Source: Roseiarcus sp963772555
Lineage (GTDB): Bacteria > Pseudomonadota > Alphaproteobacteria > Rhizobiales > Beijerinckiaceae
NCBI GenBank assembly: GCA_963772555.1
Contig: CAVYXQ010000003.1
Span: 248,001 to 312,000 of the forward strand
Reading direction: 5' to 3'
Length of the DNA: 64,000 nt
The notes beneath the pieces are model-generated. The model was not told the DNA's origin and searched no databases. It saw nothing but the letters and a program-made list of their open reading frames with translations. Each line of letters starts with the position of its first letter. The first letter of the stretch is position 1. The translations under genes and the position numbers were made by a program. Shown here in pieces: positions 28,001 through 36,700 of this stretch.

Positions 28001-28474
28001 ATCGAGGATTCGTCGTCGCTCTACGAAAAGCTCGGCGACCTCCGCGCGCATGAAGTCATCCGCATCCACAACGAGATCATTCGCCAGCAGGTTGCGGCCC
28101 ACCGCGGCGTCGAAGTGAAGGCGCTCGGCGACAGCTTCATGATCGCTTTCTCGAGCGCCAGGCGCGCCGCCCTCTGCGCCATCGCGACGCAGCGGTCCTT
28201 CGCCGCCTATTGCGAGAGCCACCCCGATCAGCCGATCCGCGTCCGGATGGGCCTGCATGTCGGCGAAGCGATCAACGAATCGTCCGATTATTTCGGCAAG
28301 GCCGTGATCCTCGCGGCGCGGATCGCTACGCTGGCGCGAGGCGGGCAGATCCTGGTGTCATCGACGCTGCACGACCTCACCGCGAACGCCGGCGACCTGC
28401 GCTTCACGCCCATCGGCGTGAAGGAGCTCAAGGGCCTCGCGGGGACGCATCAGCTATTCGAGGTCGTGTGGTGA
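25100..28474 (+). CDS. AAA ATPase-TPR-adenylate/guanylate cyclase protein
   Basis: A 1124-residue predicted cytoplasmic signalling protein. An STAND-like ATPase comes first: Walker A GEPGVGKS (42-49), LLIVLDDLHAADPTSL as Walker B, and the EGNPFFLSEVLRQ motif typical of the family. A long TPR-like helical region follows (about 420-900). The C terminus (about 958-1120) is a class III nucleotide cyclase: TILFSDIEDSSSL with metal-binding D967, KALGDSFMIAF with the second metal Asp, and MGLHVGEA. In many relatives the cyclase is N-terminal; here it is last. ATG 25100 gives the family start. It is a monocistronic gene. Confidence 0.9.
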   Translation: MSDLDPIRGRETFVGRSRELAEICAAIDGSAAGRGSLFTLAGEPGVGKSRLAQEAASHARVQGARVVWGRCWEHGGAPPYWPWAQVLRGLARGADAAQLGAWMGPGAAEIAQIAPELRDLIGGVPELPSATLGLPEQARFRLFESLIGFFGKAAELQPLLIVLDDLHAADPTSLLMLVAFSRQIRGMRATAIGTYRALEVKQMPEHAALIAQAEREGVAFPLFGLDEGAIGKFIESAWGVSANSALVGRLHDMTEGNPFFLSEVLRQMAAEGRLASDASNVPTRLTIPRGVIEFIRGQIQPLAEDARGVLDIASVIGREFDLTRLEAVSGAPREAVTDLLDQAAALELVHEVRGAAGRYSFRHALIREALYDALPAAKRRRLHRTVAEAIRDLSTPREPYAEIAYHYCQSASPGDADAAIEYSRQAARAAQKQLAYEEAANHLNNAIEALALKRSGDDPFHAELLCDLGEAEVRKGDLAEARKTCLRAYDIARRVRRPDLFARAVLAPGRVLSNSGVTDQTLVMQLNEARSMLGDVDSPLLAQVLARLGVELYWSDREQCVALCQRAAEMAKRLDDPHTTIVALWCRWHSLRNPDSLDQRLADTNEVIRLAERAGERDFALEARYYRVADLLEAGDIVAADLEQREYLAAEAELRDRFKRGLLLQALRAQSDGRLDEAETLAQQAFAAGQQAGLPLAINSFLIQRGNVMWERWRLADLEPAQRAYIAQNPLIVFARCGLQLSLLQLGRPNEAGVEFDRLAEDEFRLVPRDWNWLPSMFVLAEVCAELGDVRNAEILLRLLAPYASHNAMLGNVYTYGSVAFALGRLASILGRADDAVAHFEAALAANRRIRAAVWLGHTQVELARALLTRGADGDIARAQELIASARQTAEALGLTRLQRKLEALDVLREVPREIVAAPETRAPEIGGVDQQEAGSIDAVVASAISRARDLGAQPSFEGTVTILFSDIEDSSSLYEKLGDLRAHEVIRIHNEIIRQQVAAHRGVEVKALGDSFMIAFSSARRAALCAIATQRSFAAYCESHPDQPIRVRMGLHVGEAINESSDYFGKAVILAARIATLARGGQILVSSTLHDLTANAGDLRFTPIGVKELKGLAGTHQLFEVVW

Positions 28475-29007
28475 CCCTTGGAGCGCGCGTGGCCGCCAAC
28501 TGATAAGGCGAAAAGAGAACTTTTGCTTTTCTATTTCCAAATCCGTGGTATCTGCCGTTTTCAGGAGCCCCGCGGAACCGGAGGCAGGCATGGAACGCGC
28601 AGCGCCGTCGCGCGAAGCCTGCGGAAGCCGGCCGGACCTGCGCTGCAAGCGTGCCCCGGCGTTTTTGTCCCCGCTCGGCGGCTCGCGCGCGGGCGGGGGG
28701 GTCAACCGGCGCGGAAAGCGACAAGAGAATTTTTTCCGCCCCGATCCGCTGCAAGCCATTGATAAGCAAGGATCCGGGAACCCAAAAGTGCAGAAAATTG
28801 CACAAAATGGTCGCTCCGCAGCAGCGGAAAAGCAACAATTTATGGTCCGCGGGTTGCAAGAAACGACGCAAAACGACGCAAGAAAGCCGCACGCTGCCTG
28901 GGCTCGGCCCGCCCGCAACCTCGCTGAGACCGGGAGCGAAGCAACCAGGAGCAGGTCTGCTGGCGGCAGACCGAGGGGGGCCGCCTATCGGAGCATGAAG
29001 GGCGACG
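28475..29007. other. noncoding stretch without recognisable gene
   Basis: Roughly 530 bases between the cyclase stop and the palindromic element. One + frame (from 28545) stays open, but it has low-complexity basic composition, no ribosome site and no recognised family, so I do not call it. A short tandem AACGACGCAA repeat lies near 28861-28880. It could hold a decayed gene or an untranslated RNA; nothing can be supported. Confidence 0.5.
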
Positions 29008-29060
29008 TTGTAGCCGCGCTCGGTGAGCGCGGCCGGCGCGGTCAGCGACCGCGCCTACAA
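29008..29060. repeat. Y-shaped palindromic element (two hairpins inside an outer stem)
   Basis: Three nested inverted repeats. Outer stem TTGTAG (29008-29013) pairs with CTACAA (29055-29060). Inside are CCGCGCTC-GGT-GAGCGCGG (29014-29032) and GGCGCGGTC-AGC-GACCGCGCC (29035-29055), both perfect with three-base loops. The layout resembles REP/BIME-like mobile palindromes. It lies downstream of the cyclase gene and of the converging aldolase gene, so it could also terminate or stabilise transcripts. Confidence 0.65.
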
Positions 29061-29181
29061 GCATAGCGTCGCTTGAAGTTACAAAGTGACAACTTTTGCG
29101 GCCTAAACCTTTGAAAAGCCTCTCGCGCGACCACGGGCTTGCGCCGCCCCGCTGTCCTTCCTTCGCTCCCGCGCGCCGGCC

Positions 29182-30078
29182 TCAGGCCTTGACCGTCGAG
29201 GCGCGGTAGATCTCGTCGATGGCGCTGGCCAGCGCGGCGTTGAACTCGGCGTCGGTCATGGAGACCTTGAGGTCCTGCACCAGGGCGCGGGAGAAGCTGG
29301 CGATCATGCCGTGGTTGGCGGCGAGGCGCTTGTCCGCCTCGGCCCTTGTGTAGCCGCCGGAGAGGGCGACGACGCGGGCGACGCGCTTGTCCTTGATCAG
29401 CGGCATGTAGAAGTCCGGAACCTCCGGCAGCGTCAGCTTGAACATCACCTGACGCCCGGCCGGCAGGGCGTCGAGGCCCTTGGTCAGTTCGTCGCGCAGG
29501 AGGGCTTCGGCGGCGGCCTTCTCGGGGCTCTTGATCGACACCTCGGGCTCGAGGATCGGCATGAGGCCATGCTCGGCGATCTGCTCGCCGATCTCGAACT
29601 GCTGCCTGGCGATGGCGGCGACGCCGGTCTTCGAGGCGAGGTTGATGACGGAGCGCATCTTGGTGCCGAAGATGCCGAGCTTCGTCGCCCGGGCGAGCAG
29701 CGGATCGAGGTCGGGCATCGGCTTCATCAGACTGACGCCGTCCTTCTCCGCCGCGAGACCTTTATCGACCTTGAGGAAGGGGACGACGCCGCGATCCTCC
29801 CAGAGGAAGGAGGGAACGGGCTTGCCCTTCGCCTCGCCGTCCATCGTGCGCTCGAACAGGATCGCGCCGATCACCTTCTCGCCGGTGAAGGCAGGCGCAG
29901 TGATGATGCGCACGCGCATCTCGTGCACCAGCCGGAACATCTCCTCTTCGCTCTTGTAGGCGCTGTCGGGAACGCCGTAGAGGCGAAGCGCGCCGGGAGT
30001 CGACCCGCCGCTCTGGTCGAGCGCGGCGATGAAGCCGCCCTTGCCCGACATCTGCGCCATCATCTTGTCATTGGCCAT
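29182..30078 (-). CDS. fructose-bisphosphate aldolase class I
   Basis: A 298-residue class I (Schiff-base) aldolase that cleaves or forms fructose 1,6-bisphosphate in glycolysis, gluconeogenesis or the Calvin cycle. It matches the short bacterial class I family: GKGGFIAALDQSGGSTPGAL near the start, TGEKVIGAILFERTM, and GLMPILEPEVSI. ATG 30078 is chosen because GCGAGG lies nine bases upstream; ATG 30087 sits directly against that site. It is a single gene converging on the palindromic element. Confidence 0.93.
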   Translation of the reverse strand: MANDKMMAQMSGKGGFIAALDQSGGSTPGALRLYGVPDSAYKSEEEMFRLVHEMRVRIITAPAFTGEKVIGAILFERTMDGEAKGKPVPSFLWEDRGVVPFLKVDKGLAAEKDGVSLMKPMPDLDPLLARATKLGIFGTKMRSVINLASKTGVAAIARQQFEIGEQIAEHGLMPILEPEVSIKSPEKAAAEALLRDELTKGLDALPAGRQVMFKLTLPEVPDFYMPLIKDKRVARVVALSGGYTRAEADKRLAANHGMIASFSRALVQDLKVSMTDAEFNAALASAIDEIYRASTVKA

Positions 30079-30214
30079 GATCGTCATCCTCGCCTGAAAG
30101 TGCCTCGACGGTTGCGCCATCCTAGCCGATATTCGCAGACGGCGATCGCTTCCTTCAGCCAAATTTGCAGCGGCTTAGTGTCTCAGGCAAGGCGCCCGAA
30201 ATGCCGACCGGTGC

Positions 30215-30679
30215 TCAGGACTTGAAGAAAGGGAAGCGGACCTTGTCGCCGACCTTGAGGCCGATCGACGCGGCGACGCCGCCGTTCAGCTCGAGCACCG
30301 CGATGCACGGCGGACCGGAGGGGATGATCCGCTCGGAGAGCGGCTCGGCGTTGGCGACGATGTTCGTCACCGCCCCGGCGGGGGAAATGAAGATCATGTC
30401 GAGCGGGATGTAGGTGTTCTTCATCCAGAAAGTGACCGGCTCGTCGCGGTCGAATTCGAACAGCATGCCGCGGTCGGGCGCCATGTACATGCGGTTCATC
30501 AGACCCAGCGCCCGGGTCTCGTCGTCCTTGGCGATTTCGACCTGGAACATGTGCGCGCCGCTTGCGGTGACGAGTTCGAGCGGCTCGAGCGCCGCGGCGC
30601 CGGCGGGCCTGGCGACGAGCGCGCCCAGAACCAGGAGGAGCGCGAGCGTTGTGGAAGGCCGGGCGACGATCGCCGACAT
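30215..30679 (-). CDS. DUF192 secreted protein
   Basis: A 154-residue exported protein. Residues 1-28 are a signal peptide ending in ARPAGAAA. The rest is a DUF192 domain: FQVEIAKDDETRALGLMNR, RGMLFEFD, VTFWMKNTYIPLDMIFI and the C-terminal VLELNGGVAASIGLKVGD. DUF192 proteins are small periplasmic or lipid-anchored proteins of unknown biochemical function. It lies just downstream of the cold-shock gene on the same strand and may share its transcript. Confidence 0.92.
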   Translation of the reverse strand: MSAIVARPSTTLALLLVLGALVARPAGAAALEPLELVTASGAHMFQVEIAKDDETRALGLMNRMYMAPDRGMLFEFDRDEPVTFWMKNTYIPLDMIFISPAGAVTNIVANAEPLSERIIPSGPPCIAVLELNGGVAASIGLKVGDKVRFPFFKS

Positions 30680-30784
30680 CGAGATCCTCCGCGAAGGGGG
30701 CCGGACGGCGGCGTCGCGCCTCGCGCCGGACTTCAGGAGGCGAGCTTCAAGAGGAATGCCGGCCGCCCGTCAAGACGGCAAGCG

Positions 30785-31369
30785 TCAATGGGAGGCCGGA
30801 ATGCGGGCGCCGTCGAGCGGACGGACTTCCGCCGCCATCAGGCCCTTCGGGCCGGGGCCGAAACGGACGAGCATGCTGTCGCCGGGCTTCGGATCGAGGA
30901 AGCCGTAGCGGCGCAGCGTCTCCATATGCACGAAGATGTCCTCCGTGCCCTCGCCGCGGGTGAGGAAGCCGAAGCCGCGCGAGCGGTTGAACCACTTGAC
31001 GATTACGATCTCGAAAGCGCCGACCGAGGCGGCCTGCACGCGGGTTCGCGCCGGGGACAACGGCGGCGCGTAGCCGGGCTCCGGATCGCTGACCGAGATC
31101 ACCTTGAACACTTGAAGGCCGCGCTCGCCTTGCTTCGCCTCGGCGACGATGCGCGCGCCTTCTCGGACGCCGGCGAAGCCGTCGCGCCTGAGGACCGTCA
31201 CATGGATGAGAACGTCCGCCCCGCCGCTGTCCGGTACGATGAAGCCATAGCCCTTGGCCGCGTCGAACCATTTGACCTGACCGGCGATCTCGACGAGGCC
31301 TACAGGACTCCGGTCGGCAACCGGCGCGGCGCTCGTCGTCGCCAGCGGCTTGATGAATTCGTCGCCCAA
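30785..31369 (-). CDS. tandem cold-shock-domain protein
   Basis: A 194-residue protein with two cold-shock domains. The first (about 28-95) has GQVKWFDAAKGYGFIVPDSGGADVL with the RNP1-like KGYGFI and the RNP2-like VLIHV. The second (about 117-190) has VKWFNRSRGFGFLTRG and DIFVHMETL. Double-CSD proteins of this length are typical of Rhizobiales and bind single-stranded RNA/DNA. TTG 31369 follows a G-rich ribosome site; no ATG fits. Confidence 0.92.
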   Translation of the reverse strand: MGDEFIKPLATTSAAPVADRSPVGLVEIAGQVKWFDAAKGYGFIVPDSGGADVLIHVTVLRRDGFAGVREGARIVAEAKQGERGLQVFKVISVSDPEPGYAPPLSPARTRVQAASVGAFEIVIVKWFNRSRGFGFLTRGEGTEDIFVHMETLRRYGFLDPKPGDSMLVRFGPGPKGLMAAEVRPLDGARIPASH

Positions 31370-31599
31370 TTCGGCCCCCCACTCAACGCGCTACCGGCGC
31401 GATCCGCCACCCTCGAGCTCCTCGCGCCTCTCGCATGGGACCACACGCCCAAGACCGCCGAGCAGCGGAGGTCTCCGAAGTGCAGTGATTCTCTCCATGA
31501 AAGATAGCAAATCGTCATGCGCTGAGTATCAAAATCACTTGAAACTGGAGCGTAGCTGTGGATAGGGCGACGCGTGAAGGCCTTCCGCCGCGGAACCGG

Positions 31600-31995
31600 T
31601 TACTCCGCGTCCTCTTCAGGTTCAGGCGGCGGCGCCAAACCCTCCAGCCCGCGCAGGAGGTCCTCCTCGGTCATGCGGTCGAACTGCGCCTCGACGCCGA
31701 GTTCGATCTGGGCCTGGGCGTTCGGATTGATCATCGGCGGCGCTGCCTCCGCCTCCGGCTCGTCGACCTCGACATGCTTCTGCAGGGCATGGATGAGATC
31801 CTCGCGCAGGTCGCCCGGAGACAGCTTGCCGTCGCCGATCTCACGCAGCGCGACAACGGGATTCTTGTCGTTGTCGCGCGCCACGTTGATCCCCGAGCCG
31901 GAGGAGATGGCGCGCGCGCGGTGGGCGGCCATCAAAACGAGATCAAAGCGGTTGTCGACTTTTTCGACGCAGTCTTCGACGGTGACGCGAGCCAT
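31600..31995 (-). CDS. rpoZ: RNA polymerase omega subunit
   Basis: A 131-residue omega subunit that helps assemble and stabilise RNA polymerase core. The N terminus MARVTVEDCVEKVDNRFDLV and the following HRARAISSG, RDNDKNPVVALREI are near-invariant in the family. The C-terminal acidic Pro/Glu tail is normal for alphaproteobacteria. An in-frame ATG five codons upstream is less likely than the family-standard MARV start at 31995. Confidence 0.97.
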   Translation of the reverse strand: MARVTVEDCVEKVDNRFDLVLMAAHRARAISSGSGINVARDNDKNPVVALREIGDGKLSPGDLREDLIHALQKHVEVDEPEAEAAPPMINPNAQAQIELGVEAQFDRMTEEDLLRGLEGLAPPPEPEEDAE

Positions 31996-32086
31996 GGCGA
32001 CTCCCTGCAAGACGGAGAGAATGTTGGAGGATTAGGCAGGCCGTGTACACCCCGCGCGCGGGGGATGCAAGCATTGCGTCAGCGCT

Positions 32087-33265
32087 TCAGAGTCCGCGCG
32101 CCGCGCCGGCCGGGCGCATGCGTCGAAGCGCGCCTGAGAACGCCTCGGCGAACCGCTCGACATCGCCTTCGGTGGAGCAGAAGCCGAGGCTCAGCCGGAT
32201 CGCTCCCCGCGCCAATTCCGGCTTGACGCCCATCGCCGCCAGCACGTGCGACGGCGTCACCTTGCCCGAGGAGCAGGCCGAGCCGGAGCTGACCGCAACG
32301 CCTGCGAGGTCGAGCGCGATGATCAGGGTCGCGGCCTCGACGCCGGGGACTGCGAAACACAGCGTGTTGGGCAGTCGGGGCGCCGCTTCGCCGAACACGA
32401 CCGCATCGGAGGCCGCCTCCCGGACGACCCGCTCGAGGCGGCGGCGAAGCGACGCGAGCCGCTCGGGCTCCGCCGCATCGGCGCGGCAGGCGCTGACCGC
32501 GGCGCCAAAGCCCGCAACCGCCGCAACGTTCTCAGTGCCGCCACGCGCGCCGCGTTCCTGTCCGCCGCCGCGAATCAGCGGCTCGCCGAGGCTCAAGGCC
32601 GAGTGGGCGGTCGCCAGCGCGCCGGCCCCCTTCGGCCCCCCCATCTTGTGGGCGGAAAGCGCGAGCGCATCGGCGCAGAGGGCGGCGATGCCGCAGTCGG
32701 CTCGACCGGCCAGCTGCACCGCGTCGCAAAAGAGGAAGCCGCCGGCCGCGTGGACAAGCGCGGCCGCCTCGGCGACCGGCTGGACGACGCCGGTCTCGTT
32801 GTTCGCCGCTTGCAGCGCGACGAGCGGCCGACCCGGCCGCCCGACCGCGTCCTCGAGCCAGTCGAGATCGATGCGTCCGTCGGGGCTCAAAGGCGCCGTT
32901 TCAACCGTGGAAACGGGAAAACGATGGCCGAACAGGACGCAGGGGTGTTCCCCGGCGCCGACGATGAGCCGGTCGAGGGGCGCAGCGCCTGTCCCCACGC
33001 CAAAGAAGGGATTGAGCGCGAAATTCGCCGCTTCCGTCCCGCCTGAGACAAAGGCGACGCAACGGGGCGCGACGCCGACGAGGCCTGCAATCTCCGCGCG
33101 CGCCTCCTCGACGATGGCGCGCGTTGCGCGGCCCTCCGCGTGAACCGAGGACGGATTGCCCGTCGTCGCCAATGCGGATATTGCCGCTTCGCGCGCTTCC
33201 GGGCGCAACGGCGCGGTCGCATTATAGTCGAGATAGGTCCTGATCTTTGGCCTCGCGGCGGCCAT
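32087..33265 (-). CDS. cysteine desulfurase family protein (NifS/IscS-like)
   Basis: A 392-residue PLP enzyme that removes sulfur from cysteine for Fe-S or thio-cofactor synthesis. YLDYNATAPLRPEA at the start, SGGTEAANFA, the PLP lysine in SAHKMGGPKG, GGGQERGARGGTENV and the active-cysteine loop SSGSACSSGKVTPSHVL are present, making it a group I (NifS/IscS-type) member. ATG 33265 has GGGAG six bases upstream; an ATG 11 codons earlier is less likely. No isc/suf partners adjoin it here. Confidence 0.93.
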   Translation of the reverse strand: MAAARPKIRTYLDYNATAPLRPEAREAAISALATTGNPSSVHAEGRATRAIVEEARAEIAGLVGVAPRCVAFVSGGTEAANFALNPFFGVGTGAAPLDRLIVGAGEHPCVLFGHRFPVSTVETAPLSPDGRIDLDWLEDAVGRPGRPLVALQAANNETGVVQPVAEAAALVHAAGGFLFCDAVQLAGRADCGIAALCADALALSAHKMGGPKGAGALATAHSALSLGEPLIRGGGQERGARGGTENVAAVAGFGAAVSACRADAAEPERLASLRRRLERVVREAASDAVVFGEAAPRLPNTLCFAVPGVEAATLIIALDLAGVAVSSGSACSSGKVTPSHVLAAMGVKPELARGAIRLSLGFCSTEGDVERFAEAFSGALRRMRPAGAARGL

Positions 33266-33506
33266 GAGCTCTCCCAAGCGCTCGGAACGGCGTTCCATCG
33301 GCCCCCTGACGCGCGAGGCCCGGTGCGGTTTTTCCTTGCAATTGCGGGCGCCTTGCGTGCTATGAGCCAGCCTCCAAGGCGAGACCCGCTAGTCAAATGC
33401 CTGGCGATGCGTGACATACGCGCGCAACCCCTCAGTCACAAGCCGCGTGCGGCGCGCTTGAGGTCGACAGTCGGCGCAGCGGGCCGCAACTCTTTGTGGA
33501 GATTTC

Positions 33507-34214
33507 ATGCCCGAGGTCTTTTTCAACGGTCCGGCGGGTCGGCTGGAAGGCCGTTTCCATCCCGCCAAGCAGCGCGGGGCGCCGATCGCGGTCGTTCTGC
33601 ATCCCCACCCGCAATTCGGCGGGACGATGAACAATCAGATCGTCTACAACACCTACTACAACTTCGCTGAGCGAGGGTTTTCGACCCTGCGGTTCAACTT
33701 CCGCGGCGTCGGGCGCTCGCAAGGCGCGTTCGACCACGGGCAGGGCGAATTGTCGGATGCGGCGTCGGCGCTCGACTGGGCGCAGTCGATCAGCCCGGAG
33801 GCGCGCGCCTGCTGGATCGCGGGCGTGTCCTTCGGCTCATGGATCGGAATGCAGCTTCTGATGCGGCGCCCGGAGATCGAGGGCTTCATCTCAATTGCGC
33901 CCCCGGCCAACCGCTTCGACTTCAGCTTCCTCGCGCCCTGTCCCTCGTCCGGCCTGTTCGTCCATGGCGACAAGGACCGCGTCGCGCCACTCAAAGAGGT
34001 GCTCGCCCTGATCGAGAAGCTGAAGACGCAGAAGGGAATCGTGATCGAGCACGCGGTGATCCCGGAGGCGAACCACTTTTTCGAGGATTGCATCGACGAC
34101 CTTCAGACGGTCGTCGGGGCGTATCTCGACAAGCGTCTCGGCATGCCGCGCCATACGCCCCCGCCGGTACGCAAGGAGCGCGCCAAGCCCGCCCCGCCTG
34201 TCGTCAATGAATAA
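33507..34214 (+). CDS. alpha/beta hydrolase
   Basis: A 235-residue alpha/beta hydrolase. The oxyanion-side HPHPQFGGTMNN, nucleophile elbow GVSFGSW (serine), acid in HGDKDRVAP and catalytic His in EANHFFED follow the family order. It resembles the conserved dienelactone-hydrolase-like proteins found upstream of rnd-type genes in alphaproteobacteria. The C-terminal Pro/Lys tail is disordered. RNase D follows after 12 bases, so the pair is likely one transcript. Substrate unknown. Confidence 0.9.
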   Translation: MPEVFFNGPAGRLEGRFHPAKQRGAPIAVVLHPHPQFGGTMNNQIVYNTYYNFAERGFSTLRFNFRGVGRSQGAFDHGQGELSDAASALDWAQSISPEARACWIAGVSFGSWIGMQLLMRRPEIEGFISIAPPANRFDFSFLAPCPSSGLFVHGDKDRVAPLKEVLALIEKLKTQKGIVIEHAVIPEANHFFEDCIDDLQTVVGAYLDKRLGMPRHTPPPVRKERAKPAPPVVNE

Positions 34215-34226
34215 GGCGCCGGGCCC

Positions 34227-35438
34227 GTGTCGCTGATCACGACGACAGATGAACTCGAGGCGGCCTGTCTTCGGCTGGCGCGCCACGCTTTTGTCGCCGT
34301 CGATACGGAGTTCCTGCGAGAGACGACGTTTTGGCCGGTGCTTTGCGTCGTCCAGCTCGCCTCCGATGACGAAGCGCTGGCGGTGGATGCGCTTGCCGAC
34401 GGCCTCGATTTGCAGCCGCTCCTCCGACTGATGGCGGACGAGGACGTGGTCAAGGTGTTCCATGCGGCGCGTCAGGACCTCGAAATCTTCTGGAAGCTGG
34501 CCGGCGTTCTGCCGACCCCGCTGTTCGACACCCAGGTCGCGGCCATGGTCTGCGGCTACGGCGATCAGGTCTCGTACGGCGAACTTGTCCAGTCGATCTG
34601 CCGGGTCACGATCGACAAGTCGTCGCGCTTCACCGACTGGGCCCGCAGGCCGCTCGCCGAGGCGCAGATCGAATATGCGATCGGCGACGTGACGTATCTT
34701 CGCGACGTCTACAAAGCGCTGACGAAACGCATCCAGGCGACTGGCCGTCAGAGCTGGCTCGACGACGAGATGAAGGTCCTCGCCTCGCCCGAGGTCTACG
34801 AACAGCATCCCGAGCGCGCCTGGGAACGGTTCAAGTCGCGCGCGCGAAAGCCGCGGGATCTCGCGGTCCTGATGGAGATCGCCGCATGGCGCGAGACCGA
34901 GGCGCAGGCGCGCGACGTCCCGCGCTCGCGCGTGCTGAAAGACGATGTCCTGATCGAGCTCGCGCTCGCGGCTCCGCGCAACCTCGATGCGCTCGCCAAT
35001 TTGCGCGCCTTTCCGCGCGGGATGGAGCGGTCGCGGGCGGGCGGTGAAATCCTGCAGGCGATCGAGCGGGGACTTGCGCGCGATCCGAAGACGTTGCCGA
35101 AGATCGAGCGTGAGCGGCGCAACGGCGCCAATGTCGGGGCCACGGTCGAATTGCTCAAGGTCCTGCTGCGGCAGGTGAGCGAGGACAGCGGCGTCGCAGG
35201 GAAGTTGATCGCCACCGTCGACGATCTCGAAGCGATCGCCGCCAATGACAAGGCCGACGTGCCGGCGCTGACCGGCTGGCGGCGGAGACTCTTCGGCGAT
35301 CGTGCGCTCGAACTCAAGCAGGGACGTCTCGCTTTGACGGTCGAGAACGGCAAAGTCGTCACGCTCGAGTGGCGCGACGCCGAAGGGCCGACCGCGGCGA
35401 CCGGGCAATCCGAGTTTGGCGCGCCCAGGCTTTCTTGA
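34227..35438 (+). CDS. rnd: ribonuclease D
   Basis: A 403-residue 3'-5' exoribonuclease that trims tRNA and other small RNA 3' ends. The DEDD exonuclease motifs are AVDTEFLRE (Exo I), VKVFHAARQDLEIF (Exo II) and IEYAIGDVTYLRDVY (Exo III with the Tyr of DEDDy). An HRDC domain follows at about residues 210-290. GTG 34227 is the first suitable start, 12 bases after the hydrolase gene. Confidence 0.94.
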   Translation: MSLITTTDELEAACLRLARHAFVAVDTEFLRETTFWPVLCVVQLASDDEALAVDALADGLDLQPLLRLMADEDVVKVFHAARQDLEIFWKLAGVLPTPLFDTQVAAMVCGYGDQVSYGELVQSICRVTIDKSSRFTDWARRPLAEAQIEYAIGDVTYLRDVYKALTKRIQATGRQSWLDDEMKVLASPEVYEQHPERAWERFKSRARKPRDLAVLMEIAAWRETEAQARDVPRSRVLKDDVLIELALAAPRNLDALANLRAFPRGMERSRAGGEILQAIERGLARDPKTLPKIERERRNGANVGATVELLKVLLRQVSEDSGVAGKLIATVDDLEAIAANDKADVPALTGWRRRLFGDRALELKQGRLALTVENGKVVTLEWRDAEGPTAATGQSEFGAPRLS

Positions 35439-35444
35439 GAAGCG

Positions 35445-36533
35445 TCAGCTCGCCCCGAGCGCCTCGTCGATAAACTCGTCCATTCGCGCGGCGACAGCGC
35501 GTATGTCGAACATCGTTTCGACCCGGGCGCGGCCAGCATGCGCGAGCTTCAAGCGAAGCTCCGGCGAGTCCATGAGAGTGGCGAGCGCCGCGACGAGGCT
35601 GTCGCTGTCCGTGGGGTCGACGAACACCGCAGCCGAACCGCAGATCTCCGCCAGACCGCCCAGCCCCGATGTTGCCAGCGCCGCGCCGCTCGCCAGCGCC
35701 TCGAGCGCTGTGCGGCCGAAGGGTTCCGGCGTCTTCGTCAGAACGAGGCCTATCGCCGCCCTCTCCCACGCCGCCTTGACATAAGCGTATGGCGCGTTGG
35801 CGTCGATTGCGACCCGGCCGTCGAAGACGGCGGCAGCCGCCCGCAGCGCCTCGACCGTCTTCGGCTCGCTCTCGGTCGCAGACAGGATGAAGCGGGCCGT
35901 CCAGCCGGGCCTCGACGGCAGGAGCTTCGCGATCGCCCCCATCGCCTCGATGTGGCCTTTGTCGTCGAGCGCCCGGCCGACCGAAAGAATTGTCTTTTCC
36001 TTGGGCGTCACGGATGACCAGTCCGTCATGTCGAGCCCGTTCGGGACGGCGCGGGCGGGCGCCCGGGCGCCGGGAAAATTGGCGTGGAACCGGCGGACGC
36101 AATCCTCGCTGACGAAAGCAAGCCCGGCCAGTCGGCTGAGCTCGGCATCGCGAATAGCGCGCTTGACCGCGCCCGACGGCGCCCTCTCGTAGGCGTGGCT
36201 GTGCAGGATCGTCGGAACACCCGCCGCCGAGGCGATGAGGGCGGCGGCAGGCAGATGGTTCTGGACGATCGCCAGGTCGGCGGCCTTTCGGCGCAGGAGC
36301 CATCCGACACGCCACGCCTTTGCGAGATTGCCGCCTGCCCAGACCTTTGGAACGGTCTCGGTTTCAATCCTCTCAAAAGGCTCGTCCACTTCGGGGCAAA
36401 CCACGATGGTCGAGCCGGCGTAACGGCTGTGGCGGACCAGGTCGCGCACGCAAAGCTCGACGGACGACGCCAGACGCGGGCCGAAATGCGCGTTGCGCAG
36501 CAGGACGTAAGCGATGTTCGGGTCGCGCGCCAT
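35445..36533 (-). CDS. glycosyltransferase family 4 protein
   Basis: A 362-residue GT-B-fold glycosyltransferase. The N-terminal acceptor half leads to HSHAYER and NGLDMTDW; the C-terminal GT1/GT4 half has ILSVGRALDDKGH, and the donor-binding EX7E-type TPEPFGRTALEALASG with GGLAEI. It likely transfers a nucleotide-sugar to a surface polysaccharide or lipid. ATG 36533 gives a normal start; the frame is open upstream but not coding-like. No other glycan genes adjoin it. Confidence 0.9.
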   Translation of the reverse strand: MARDPNIAYVLLRNAHFGPRLASSVELCVRDLVRHSRYAGSTIVVCPEVDEPFERIETETVPKVWAGGNLAKAWRVGWLLRRKAADLAIVQNHLPAAALIASAAGVPTILHSHAYERAPSGAVKRAIRDAELSRLAGLAFVSEDCVRRFHANFPGARAPARAVPNGLDMTDWSSVTPKEKTILSVGRALDDKGHIEAMGAIAKLLPSRPGWTARFILSATESEPKTVEALRAAAAVFDGRVAIDANAPYAYVKAAWERAAIGLVLTKTPEPFGRTALEALASGAALATSGLGGLAEICGSAAVFVDPTDSDSLVAALATLMDSPELRLKLAHAGRARVETMFDIRAVAARMDEFIDEALGAS

Positions 36534-36700
36534 GTCGAACTCGTTGGCCGCTCGCGCGGCGCGCGGCGGTCTTACATGCGGCCGGGCGCATCGACAAATG
36601 GCGATGCCGATTGCCGTCTGGGATGAATTTTGCTTCAAGGGCGACCTCGCGGCCTCTCCGTTCCGCCGCGCGTCCGACTGAGCAGCAGAAAAGAGGCGCG

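Noticed and set aside
28545..29066. A 173-codon + strand open frame
   Set aside because: No ribosome site, basic low-complexity product, runs through the palindromic element and has no recognised family.
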